Below, in pieces: positions 49,776 through 57,780 of a stretch of 64,000 nt of DNA. The stretch lies in assembly GCA_963840835.1 (NCBI GenBank), contig CAWJAM010000002.1:124001-188000 (forward strand). The letters are read 5' to 3'. The notes under the pieces were generated by a model. It did no database searches, was not told the DNA's origin, and was given only the letters and a program-made list of their open reading frames with translations. Made by a program: the position numbers and the translations under genes. This DNA comes from Rubrobacter_D sp963840835. Its GTDB lineage: Bacteria; Actinomycetota; Rubrobacteria; Rubrobacterales; Rubrobacteraceae. Position 1 is the stretch's first letter; every line of letters begins with the position of its first letter.

Positions 49776-49949
49776 AATCGTTGGAGAACGGCGTGCGGGT
49801 CGGGGTGTGACCGTTGCGGTGGAATTTTCGGGGGTGGGCAGGCCGACGATAGGCGCGTTCTTACGGTGCAAGGCAAGCACCGTCGCCGGCGGGGTTGACC
49901 GGCGTTCGCATGTGCATCTAGACTAATCGGGGGAAGGGAGTGAGGACGT

Positions 49950-51542
49950 ATGGCGGAGTCGACAGACCGAGGCGACGCCTCGAAGGTAGGTGGGGTCGAA
50001 AAACAAGGTGGGGATCTCAGGGACAAAGGTCTCCAACACGACGCCGTGGGGCTCCTGGGCAGCGTCGTGTTGGGCGTCTCGTGTGTAGCTCCGGCCTACG
50101 CCCTAACCGCCACCCTCGGTCCCACGGTCAGCGAGGTTGGGCTGCAGATGCCGGCGGTCTTCCTGGCGGGCTTCGTACCGATGTTGCTCGTGGCTTATGC
50201 CTATCGGGAACTCAACCAGGTCGCACCGGACTGCGGGACCTCGTTCACGTGGACCGTAAAAGCCTTCGGTCCTCACATCGGGTGGATGTGCGGGTGGGGC
50301 TTTGTGCTGGCTACGGTCATCGTGCTCTCCAACCTTGTGGGCGTGGCAGTCACGTTCTTCTACCTGCTGCTCGGGAACGTCTTTGGCAGCGAGGCTATCG
50401 GGGCACTGGGCGACAACGCGGTCGTCAATGTGTTGACCACCCTGATTTTTGTGGCGGGCGCCACGGCGATTTCTTACCGAGGCATGGCGGCGACCAAAGG
50501 GGTTCAGTACGTACTAGTGGGACTGCAGATGGTCGTGCTCGCCCTCTTCGTCGTCCTTGCCTTCGGCGGGGCGATCGGCGGGACTTCTGAACTCGCAATC
50601 GGCTTTTCATGGAGTTGGCTCAACCCCTTCGCGATAGAGTCCTTTGCAGCGTTCGCGGCCGGCCTGTCGCTCTCCATCTTTATCTTCTGGGGTTGGGACA
50701 CCACGCTCACCGTCAACGAGGAGACGACCGGCAGCTCCAGCACACCGGGACGGGCCGCGCTCCTGACCATCCTCACGATCCTCAGCACGTACTTGCTGGT
50801 TGCGATCTCAGCCCAGATGTTCGCCGGTATTGGGAAGCAGGGCGTTGGGCTGGGCAACCCCGACACGGCGGATAACGTTTTCGCCGTGCTAGCTGGGCCC
50901 GTGCTCGGCGCGCTCGCCATCCTTCTTTTCCTCGCGGTGCTGGCGAGCGCGGCATCGAGCCTACAGACCACGTTCTTGCCGGCGGCGCGGACGATGCTTG
51001 CGATGTCGTTCTACAAAGCGGCACCCGAGCGTTTCTCCCGCGTGCATCCGCGCTTTCGCTCCCCGTCGTATGCGACTCTGTTCTCCGGTGTGGCCACAGC
51101 GATTTTCTACTCTGTAATGACATTTCTCAGCGAAGACGTCTTGATCGACACCATCTACGCGCTCGGACTGATGATTGCTTTCTACTACTCGATCACGGCG
51201 TTTGCGTGCGTGTGGTACTTCCGTGGGGAGTTGTTCACGAGCCCGACCAACTTCTTTTTCAAAGGACTCTTTCCTGGTCTCGGCGGGATAATGCTCGCGC
51301 TCCTCTTCTTTAAAACGGCCATCGATACCTTCGACCCGGCCTACGGAAGCGGCGGAGCGATACTCGGGATGGGCACCGTATTCGTCATCGGCGTGGGCTT
51401 GCTCGTCCTGGGCGTCTTCCTGATGTTCGCGTGGCAGTATCGGGCACCGGAGTTCTTCCGCGGGGAGACCCTCACGCACGACACGGCCGTGCTCGCCACC
51501 GAAGAGGATCTGTTGGAGGATCGAGACCCGGAGGAACGCTAA
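49950..51542 (+). CDS. APC-superfamily amino acid/polyamine permease 2
   Basis: A 530-residue paralog of the permease at 48163, sharing LQHDAVGLLGSVVLGVSCVAPAYALTATLG, DCGTSFTWTVKAFGPHIGWMCGWG and IFWGWDTTLTVNEETTGSSSTPGRA. About 12 membrane segments. ATG 49950 follows GGGAGTGAGGA. The copper amine oxidase gene starts 2 nt after its stop, which links the transporter to primary amine oxidation. The substrate is probably an amine such as putrescine, agmatine or phenethylamine; the sequence does not decide. Confidence 0.9.
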   Translation: MAESTDRGDASKVGGVEKQGGDLRDKGLQHDAVGLLGSVVLGVSCVAPAYALTATLGPTVSEVGLQMPAVFLAGFVPMLLVAYAYRELNQVAPDCGTSFTWTVKAFGPHIGWMCGWGFVLATVIVLSNLVGVAVTFFYLLLGNVFGSEAIGALGDNAVVNVLTTLIFVAGATAISYRGMAATKGVQYVLVGLQMVVLALFVVLAFGGAIGGTSELAIGFSWSWLNPFAIESFAAFAAGLSLSIFIFWGWDTTLTVNEETTGSSSTPGRAALLTILTILSTYLLVAISAQMFAGIGKQGVGLGNPDTADNVFAVLAGPVLGALAILLFLAVLASAASSLQTTFLPAARTMLAMSFYKAAPERFSRVHPRFRSPSYATLFSGVATAIFYSVMTFLSEDVLIDTIYALGLMIAFYYSITAFACVWYFRGELFTSPTNFFFKGLFPGLGGIMLALLFFKTAIDTFDPAYGSGGAILGMGTVFVIGVGLLVLGVFLMFAWQYRAPEFFRGETLTHDTAVLATEEDLLEDRDPEER

Positions 51543-51543
51543 G

Positions 51544-53484
51544 TTGGAACGATCTATCGACGGTACGGGAAAGTCCGCGGCAGTCCGGCACCCCCTAGAT
51601 CCTCTGACCGCCCAGGAGTTCCGCCGGGCAGCGGCAACCCTGCGCGAAGACCGTGGCTTCGACGAGTGGTGGCGCTTCGCCGCCATCGAGCTCAAAGAGC
51701 CACCAAAGAGTGTACTCGCGTCGGGGCGTAAGGTACCGCGGGAGGCCCTGCTAATCTGCTGGAATCGCGACGACGGGCAGGCCTACAAGGCCGTCGTCTC
51801 GCTCGACGAGGACCGAGTCGTCTCGTGGGAGCACCGTCCGGGCGAGCAGCCGAACGTAACCGTCGACGAGTACCACGAGTGCGACGTCGCTTTGCGACAG
51901 GATCCCAAAGTCGTCGAGGCGCTCGCCGCGCGTGGCGTCACCGACATGGACAAGGTCCTCTTCGACGTCTGGGCCTACGGGGGGTCTTTGATCGCCGACA
52001 AGTACAGGGGCCGTCGCATCGGCTGGACGGACATCTGGTATCGGGACTACGAGGATTCCAACCCCTACGCCAACCCCGTCAACGGCCTCAAGCTCATAGT
52101 TGACCTCAACCGCGCTGAGCTCCTCGAGATCGAGGACACCTTCTCGGTCGAAAAGCCGAATATTATGGGCGAGTACGCACCGAGACACGTTCCCGGCCTG
52201 CGGGCGCGTGGCGACTTGAAACCGCTCGAGATCACGCAGCCCGAGGGAGCCTCGTTCGTCCTGAACGGCAACGAGCTAGAGTGGCAGAAGTGGTCCATGC
52301 GCATCGGGTTCAACTACCGCGAGGGGCTCGTGCTTCACACCGTAGGCTACGACGACGGCGGAAAGATCAGACCCGTCGCGCACCGGATGTCTTTCTCGGA
52401 GATGGTGGTACCTTACCGCGACCCTAGCCCCGAACACTTCAGGCGCACGGCCTTCGACGTCGGCGAGTGGGGCCTCGGGTTCATGACGACCTCGTTGGAG
52501 CTTGGCTGCGACTGCCTGGGTGAGATCTCCTACCTCGACGCGGTCCTCCACGACTCCAAGGGCGAGCCCTACACCATCAAGAACGCCATCTGCATCCACG
52601 AGGAGGACGACGCTGTCCTCTGGAAGCATGTGGACGAGGTCGACGGGGCAGAGATCCGTAGGAGCCGGCGGCTGGTCCTCTCCTTCCACGCGACCGTGGC
52701 GAACTACGAGTACCTCGTCTACTGGCGTTTCTACCAGGACGGCAACATCGAGTGCGAGGTCCGGGCCACAGGAATCATGGTGACCTCTCACTTCCCGGAA
52801 GGCGAGCAGCCCCCGTACGGGTCTCTGGTTGACGATCGCACCTACGCCCCGTTCCACCAGCACTTCATCGTCGCCAGGCTCGACCTCGACGTGGACGGCG
52901 AGGCGAACACCGTCGTCATGTCCGAGACGGAGGCGTCGCCGGTCGGGCCCGAGAACCCCTACGGCCTCGCGCTCGTGCAGCGCAACCAACCCCTTCGCAC
53001 CGAGGAGGAGGGCAAGCAGGACTATGACTGGAGCACCCAACGCTCCTGGAAGGTCGTCAACGACAAAGCCCGGAACGGACTTGGCACGTCAACCGCCTAC
53101 AAGCTCGTACCAACTGGCTGCCTCCCTGCCATGTTCGACCCAGCCTCGCCGGTCCTCGAGCGGGCCGGGGTTATCGGGCACACCCTGTGGGTGACCCCCT
53201 ACCACGAAGACGAGCGCTGGCCTTGCGGGGAGTTCGTGAACCAGAGCGAGGTCGATACGGGGCTGCCGGTATGGACCCAACAGAACCGACCCATCCAGGA
53301 CACCGACGTAGTCCTCTGGTACGTGTTCGGCATCCACCACATCACACGCCCCGAGGAGTGGCCCGTGATGGCTGTGGACACCGTCTCGTTCTGGCTCAAA
53401 CCGGCAGGCTTTTTCGACCGCAACCCCGCGCTGGACGTGCCTCCCGAGAGCAACGGGCACTGCCACCCGTCGCCGGAAAGTTAG
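51544..53484 (+). CDS. Copper-containing primary amine oxidase
   Basis: A quinoprotein oxidising primary amines to aldehydes with release of ammonia and hydrogen peroxide. The 646-residue protein contains NYEY (388 is the tyrosine that becomes topaquinone), the catalytic base in YLDAVLHDS, the copper ligands H438-Q-H440 and a third histidine in FGIHHITRPEEWPVM (598/599). Such enzymes are usually about 630-700 residues without or with a signal; here there is no signal peptide, so it is cytoplasmic. Start TTG 51544 lies 2 nt after the permease. Together with the flavin amine oxidase at 41310 it gives a second route from amine to aldehyde. Confidence 0.93.
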   Translation: MERSIDGTGKSAAVRHPLDPLTAQEFRRAAATLREDRGFDEWWRFAAIELKEPPKSVLASGRKVPREALLICWNRDDGQAYKAVVSLDEDRVVSWEHRPGEQPNVTVDEYHECDVALRQDPKVVEALAARGVTDMDKVLFDVWAYGGSLIADKYRGRRIGWTDIWYRDYEDSNPYANPVNGLKLIVDLNRAELLEIEDTFSVEKPNIMGEYAPRHVPGLRARGDLKPLEITQPEGASFVLNGNELEWQKWSMRIGFNYREGLVLHTVGYDDGGKIRPVAHRMSFSEMVVPYRDPSPEHFRRTAFDVGEWGLGFMTTSLELGCDCLGEISYLDAVLHDSKGEPYTIKNAICIHEEDDAVLWKHVDEVDGAEIRRSRRLVLSFHATVANYEYLVYWRFYQDGNIECEVRATGIMVTSHFPEGEQPPYGSLVDDRTYAPFHQHFIVARLDLDVDGEANTVVMSETEASPVGPENPYGLALVQRNQPLRTEEEGKQDYDWSTQRSWKVVNDKARNGLGTSTAYKLVPTGCLPAMFDPASPVLERAGVIGHTLWVTPYHEDERWPCGEFVNQSEVDTGLPVWTQQNRPIQDTDVVLWYVFGIHHITRPEEWPVMAVDTVSFWLKPAGFFDRNPALDVPPESNGHCHPSPES

Positions 53485-53486
53485 GC

Positions 53487-53603
53487 ATGATCGAACAGCC
53501 TACCGCGCCATACTATCTGCGCGTCCTCACCCCCAGAGGCGTGCGGCTGCACGGTGCGAGCGACCCGAACTTCAGGACCATCAACGTGCTGCGAGAGGGG
53601 TGA
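53487..53603 (+). CDS. 38-residue ORF in the polyamine operon
   Basis: ATG 53487 lies 2 nt after the amine oxidase stop and has GGAAAG 6 nt upstream; the stop is 15 nt before the agmatinase start. The product, starting MIEQPTAPYYLRVLTPRG and ending TINVLREG, is soluble and basic-acidic mixed, without a membrane segment. The tight fit and the ribosome binding site favour a real small protein or a coupling peptide. I do not recognise it. Confidence 0.5.
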   Translation: MIEQPTAPYYLRVLTPRGVRLHGASDPNFRTINVLREG

Positions 53604-53618
53604 TGGAGGAGTGATGCG

Positions 53619-54614
53619 ATGATCGACCCGCTCAAACGCTGGGCCGAATTCGGCGAGAAGCCCGATTACGCGGGACCGCTGTCCTACGGCGGCTCGCCAT
53701 ACACGCAAGACCAGTCAGGCCTGGAGGGCGCGGACGTGGCTATCGTGGGCGCCCCGATGGACGAGCTCGTCTCCGACCGGCCGGGGACACGATTCGCGCC
53801 ACGCGCGATCCGAGCGGCGAGTTGCCCACCCGGTCCCAACCTGGAGACCGGGGTGGACGCTTTCGCCGATCTGCGGGTCGTTGACTTCGGGGACGCGCCG
53901 GTCCTGCCTGCGGACCCCGTCCGCTCCCACGCCGCGATAGAAGAGACGGTAGGTCAGGTGCTCGCGGCGGGTGCGATCCCGGTCGTCCTCGGCGGGGACC
54001 ACTCCATCTCCGAGCCGGACGTGCGCGCCTGCGCCTCCGCGCACGGGCCAGTCGGCCTGGTTCACTTCGACACCCACACCGACACCGGCGAAGAAGTTTT
54101 CGGCGTCGGGCTCTCGCACGGCACGATAATGCGCAGGCTCGTCGAGGAGGGCAGCGTCGATCCGCGACGCTACGTCCAGATCGGTCTGCGCGGCTACTGG
54201 CCTGGGGATAGGGAGTTCGCCTGGCAGAGAGAACGCGGCATCACGAGCCTCTTCATGAACGACGTGAGGGACCTCGGCATAAGGGAGGTTATGGACCGGG
54301 CTGTCGAAGCGGTCGGCGAGGGTCCGGTCTTCCTCACCGTGGACATCGACGTGCTTGACCCGGCCTTTGCGCCGGGCACGGGCACCCCCGAGCCTGGCGG
54401 CATGACCACCGCCGAGCTGCTCTGGGCCGTGCGGGAGGCGGCTGCGCGGCTAGACGTCGTGGGGACAGACATGGTAGAGGTTATCCCAACCGGCGTGGGG
54501 TCAGCCGACATAACCGCGCTCGCGGCGGACCGGATCGTGCGCGAGATCCTCGGCGGCATCGCCCTGCGCCGGAGACGAGACGACGGAAAAGCCAACGACA
54601 AGGAGGAGAGATGA
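53619..54614 (+). CDS. Agmatinase/arginase family (ureohydrolase)
   Basis: A metal-dependent ureohydrolase of 331 residues that removes urea from a guanidino compound; agmatine (giving putrescine) is most likely here. The dimanganese motifs are GGDHSI (125-130), HFDTHTDTG with Asp151, His153 and Asp155, and DIDVLDPAFAPGTGTPEPGG; SHGT follows the second one. ATG 53619 has GGAGG about 9 nt upstream. The stop overlaps the first aldehyde dehydrogenase start by 4 nt. Guanidinobutyrase or another ureohydrolase cannot be excluded; arginase itself is less likely in this context. Confidence 0.88.
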   Translation: MIDPLKRWAEFGEKPDYAGPLSYGGSPYTQDQSGLEGADVAIVGAPMDELVSDRPGTRFAPRAIRAASCPPGPNLETGVDAFADLRVVDFGDAPVLPADPVRSHAAIEETVGQVLAAGAIPVVLGGDHSISEPDVRACASAHGPVGLVHFDTHTDTGEEVFGVGLSHGTIMRRLVEEGSVDPRRYVQIGLRGYWPGDREFAWQRERGITSLFMNDVRDLGIREVMDRAVEAVGEGPVFLTVDIDVLDPAFAPGTGTPEPGGMTTAELLWAVREAAARLDVVGTDMVEVIPTGVGSADITALAADRIVREILGGIALRRRRDDGKANDKEER

Positions 54615-56047
54615 CGGAGACCAAGACGCTGAAGAACTTCGTGGGGGGCGAGTACGTAGACGCCTCCGACGGTCGCACATACGACCTGGTCAACCCGGCC
54701 ACAGGCCAGACCTTCGCCCAGGCGCCGCTCTCCGGCGAGGAGGACGTCGACCGGGCGTTCGGGGCGGCCGCAAGGTCCTTCGAGTCATGGCGCGACACGA
54801 CGCCTTCGGAGAGGCAGCTCGCCATGTTCAGGATCGCCGACGCTATAGAGGAGCGGGCCGAGGAGCTGGTGCGTGCCGAATCGGAGAACACCGGGAAGCC
54901 GTTCGGGCTGACCATGGAGGAGGAGATACCGGCGGGGGTGGATCAGATACGCTTCTTCGCCGGGGCGGCCCGCGTTCTCGAAGGCAAGTCCGCCGGGGAG
55001 TACCTGCCCGGCCTGACCTCCTACGTGAGGCGCGAGCCTGTTGGGGTCTGCGCGCAGGTCACACCGTGGAACTATCCGATGATGATGGCGATCTGGAAGT
55101 TCGCGCCCGCAATCGCGGCCGGCAACACCATCGTGATCAAACCCTCCGACACCACCCCGGTCTCGACTATCATGATGGCCGAGATAGCCGCCGAATTCTT
55201 GCCCGAAGGCGTCTTCAACGTCGTGTGCGGCGACAGGGACACCGGACGTGCCCTCGTCGAGCACGACACGCCCCAGATGGTCTCGATCACGGGCTCCGTG
55301 CGGGCCGGGATGGAGGTGGCGAAGGCGGCCTCCGACGATCTCAAGCGGGTACACCTGGAGCTCGGCGGCAAAGCGCCGGTTATCGTCTTCGACGACGCGG
55401 ACATCGAGGAGGCGGTGGAGGCGATCTCGGTCGCCGGCTACTTCAACGCCGGGCAGGATTGCACCGCCGCCACGAGGGTCCTCGCCGCGCCTGGGGCCTA
55501 CGACGACTTCGTGGGCGCGCTCACCGAGGCCGCGAATGGTACCAAGACGGGCGACCCGGACGACGAGGACGTCCTCTACGGTCCCCTGAACAATGAGAAC
55601 CAGCTCCAGCACGTCACGGGTATGGTCGAACGTCTCCCCGACCACGCTGAGGTCAAAGCCGGTGGGCATCGGTTTGGGGAGAGGGGCTACTTCTACGAGC
55701 CGACCGTGGTTAGCGGCCTCGAGCAGGATGACGAGGTGTCGCAAAACGAGATCTTCGGCCCCGTTATCACCGTCCAGCACTTCTCCGACGAGGACGAGGC
55801 GGTCCGCTGGGCGAACGGCGTCAAGTACGGTCTCGCCTCCAGCGTGTTCACCAAGGACCACGGGCGGGCGATGCGGGTCAGCCGCAGGCTGGACTTCGGG
55901 TGCGTCTGGATCAACACCCACATCCCGATCGTGGCGGAGATGCCCCACGGCGGCTTCAAGCACTCGGGCTACGGCAAGGACCTCTCGATGTACGGCCTGG
56001 AGGACTACACCCGCATCAAGCACGTCATGAGCAACCTCGAAGCATAG
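54611..56047 (+). CDS. Gamma-aminobutyraldehyde dehydrogenase-like ALDH
   Basis: An NAD(P)-dependent aldehyde dehydrogenase of 478 residues. It has VTPWNYPMMMAIWKFAPAIAAGNTIVIKPSDTTP, the catalytic glutamate in HLELGGKAP, the nucleophile in FNAGQDCTAATR and the C-terminal HIPIVAEMPHGGFKHSGYGKDLSMYGLEDYTRIKHV, characteristic of the PatD/YdcW type that oxidises 4-aminobutanal to GABA. It overlaps agmatinase by 4 nt, in the correct order for agmatine to putrescine to GABA. A strong hairpin at 56086-56114 ends this transcription unit. Confidence 0.88.
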   Translation: MTETKTLKNFVGGEYVDASDGRTYDLVNPATGQTFAQAPLSGEEDVDRAFGAAARSFESWRDTTPSERQLAMFRIADAIEERAEELVRAESENTGKPFGLTMEEEIPAGVDQIRFFAGAARVLEGKSAGEYLPGLTSYVRREPVGVCAQVTPWNYPMMMAIWKFAPAIAAGNTIVIKPSDTTPVSTIMMAEIAAEFLPEGVFNVVCGDRDTGRALVEHDTPQMVSITGSVRAGMEVAKAASDDLKRVHLELGGKAPVIVFDDADIEEAVEAISVAGYFNAGQDCTAATRVLAAPGAYDDFVGALTEAANGTKTGDPDDEDVLYGPLNNENQLQHVTGMVERLPDHAEVKAGGHRFGERGYFYEPTVVSGLEQDDEVSQNEIFGPVITVQHFSDEDEAVRWANGVKYGLASSVFTKDHGRAMRVSRRLDFGCVWINTHIPIVAEMPHGGFKHSGYGKDLSMYGLEDYTRIKHVMSNLEA

Positions 56048-56052
56048 AGGAG

Positions 56053-56233
56053 GTTTCAGGCTACAGGCTTCAGGCATCAGCAAGGACGGCCAGCCCGGAT
56101 CTCGGGCTGGCCGTTCGGATCCGGTGATCGGGCGAGGCCCGAAGAACCGCAACGGGTTGAAGGGACGTTCGGTCATGGCTGGCGGTGGGCCGAACGCGGT
56201 ATCCTTCAGCCTGAAACCTGATGCCTGAAGCCT
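56053..56233. repeat. Intergenic hairpin element bounded by TTCAGGC repeats
   Basis: At each end lies an inverted array of TTCAGGC-like units (56053-56079 and 56211-56233). Inside is ACGGCCAGCCCG (56086-56097) with its exact complement 56103-56114, a 12-bp stem that probably terminates the agmatinase-ALDH transcript. Related TTCAGGC/CCTGAAGCC arrays lie at about 24236-24262, 37531-37553 and 59189-59217. Confidence 0.7.
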
Positions 56234-56251
56234 TCAAAGAAGGGAGCATAG

Positions 56252-57718
56252 ATGAGCATCGCAACGTCTGAGCAAAGCGTGGTAGATAGCGTGAACAAGC
56301 GGCTCTTTATCGGGGGCGAATGGCGTGAGGCTTCTGGGGGCGAGACGCTCGCCGTCGAGGACCCTTCGACCGGCGAACCGATCTGCGACGTCGCCGACGG
56401 TACGCCAGAGGACGCCGTCTCGGCCCTGGACGCGGCCAGTGGGATGCAGAGCGAGTGGGCCAAGACGGCGCCGCGCGAACGGGGTGAGATCCTCCGTCGC
56501 GCCTTCGAAACTATTGTGGAACGCTCCGATGAGCTCGCCCTCCTGATGACGCTGGAGATGGGCAAGGCGCTCGCTGAGTCGAAGGCGGAGGTCACCTACG
56601 CCGCCGAGTTTTTCCGGTGGTTCTCGGAGGAGGCCGTCCGCATCGAGGGCCGCTACGCTGTCCCGCCCGCCGGCACCGGACGCATGCTCACCATGAAGCA
56701 GCCCGTGGGACCATGCCTCTTTATAACGCCATGGAACTTCCCGATGGCGATGGGTACCCGCAAGATAGGCCCAGCCATCGCCGCCGGATGCACGATGGTG
56801 ATGAAGCCGGCCCAGCAGACGCCCCTGTCCATGCTCGCGCTCGCCGCTATCCTGGAAGAGTCGGGGCTACCCGGCGGCGTCCTCAACGTGGTGACGAGCT
56901 CCTCCTCAGGCGGCACGATGGGACCGCTCATCGCCGACCCGCGGGCGCGCAAGCTCTCGTTCACGGGCTCGACGGAGGTCGGGCGCAAGCTGATAGAGCA
57001 GTCCGCGGAGCAGATCCTGCGCGTCTCCATGGAGCTCGGGGGCAATGCCCCCTTCCTGGTCTTCGACGACGCCGACCTCGACGCCGCCGTGGAAGGCGCG
57101 ATCGTGGCCAAGATGCGCAACGTCGGCGAGGCCTGCACCGCCGCCAACCGCTTCCACGTAGCGGACAGTGTTGCCGGCGAGTTCGCCGAGAAGCTCGCGG
57201 CCAGGATGGACGCCATGAAGGTCGGGCGCGGGACGGAGGAAGGTGTCGAGGTCGGGCCCCTGATCGACGACGACCAGCGCGGCAAGGTCGAAGACCTGGT
57301 CGAGGACGCTTTAGGCAAGGGAGCGAGGGCCCTGGTCGGGGCCGAGAAGGTCGAGGGCTCGGGCTACTTCTACCGCCCCACCGTGCTCGATGGGGTACCC
57401 GAGGACGCGACTCTCCTGAAGGAGGAGATCTTCGGCCCCGTAGCCCCAGTCGCCTCCTTCGACTCGGAAGAGGCCGCCATCGCCGCCGCAAACGACACGG
57501 AGTTCGGCCTCGTGGCCTACGTCTTCACCAGCGACCTGAAGCGGGCCCTGCGCGTTTGCGAGGGCCTCGAGACCGGCATGGTTGGCCTCAACCAGGGGAT
57601 CGTCTCGAACGCGTCGGCGCCCTTCGGGGGCATCAAGCACTCCGGCTTCGGTCGCGAGGGCGGCGCCGAAGGCATAGAGGAGTACCTCGAAACCAAATAC
57701 GTCGCCATTAACCTATAG
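56252..57718 (+). CDS. gabD: Succinate-semialdehyde dehydrogenase
   Basis: An ALDH of 488 residues that oxidises succinate semialdehyde to succinate, the last step of GABA degradation. Visible are ITPWNFPMAMGTRKIGPAIAAGCTMVMKPAQQTP, SFTGSTEVGRKL, the glutamate in MELGGNAPFLVFDDADLDAA, the cysteine in NVGEACTAANRFHV and the C-terminal GMVGLNQGIVSNASAPFGGIKHSGFGREGGAEGIEEYLETKYV. This last stretch is typical of GabD. ATG 56252 follows AAGGGAG. The neighbouring enzymes supply its substrate if a GABA transaminase is present elsewhere or in the broken gene at 25945. Confidence 0.9.
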   Translation: MSIATSEQSVVDSVNKRLFIGGEWREASGGETLAVEDPSTGEPICDVADGTPEDAVSALDAASGMQSEWAKTAPRERGEILRRAFETIVERSDELALLMTLEMGKALAESKAEVTYAAEFFRWFSEEAVRIEGRYAVPPAGTGRMLTMKQPVGPCLFITPWNFPMAMGTRKIGPAIAAGCTMVMKPAQQTPLSMLALAAILEESGLPGGVLNVVTSSSSGGTMGPLIADPRARKLSFTGSTEVGRKLIEQSAEQILRVSMELGGNAPFLVFDDADLDAAVEGAIVAKMRNVGEACTAANRFHVADSVAGEFAEKLAARMDAMKVGRGTEEGVEVGPLIDDDQRGKVEDLVEDALGKGARALVGAEKVEGSGYFYRPTVLDGVPEDATLLKEEIFGPVAPVASFDSEEAAIAAANDTEFGLVAYVFTSDLKRALRVCEGLETGMVGLNQGIVSNASAPFGGIKHSGFGREGGAEGIEEYLETKYVAINL

Positions 57719-57728
57719 GGAGTAGGGG

Positions 57729-57758
57729 TGTAGGGGCGCTTCGCGAAGCGCCCCTACA
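57729..57758. repeat. Dispersed palindrome, complete copy
   Basis: A 30-bp perfect palindrome with arms TGTAGGGGCGCTTCG and its exact complement. Its right half and core recur at 5716-5737. It lies between gabD and the third ALDH. Confidence 0.8.
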
Positions 57759-57780
57759 TGGTGGTCGAAAGGAGAATGTG

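Noticed and set aside
54785..56176. Open frame of 463 codons antisense to the first ALDH
   Set aside because: Shadow of a strongly conserved gene; no start context and no motif.
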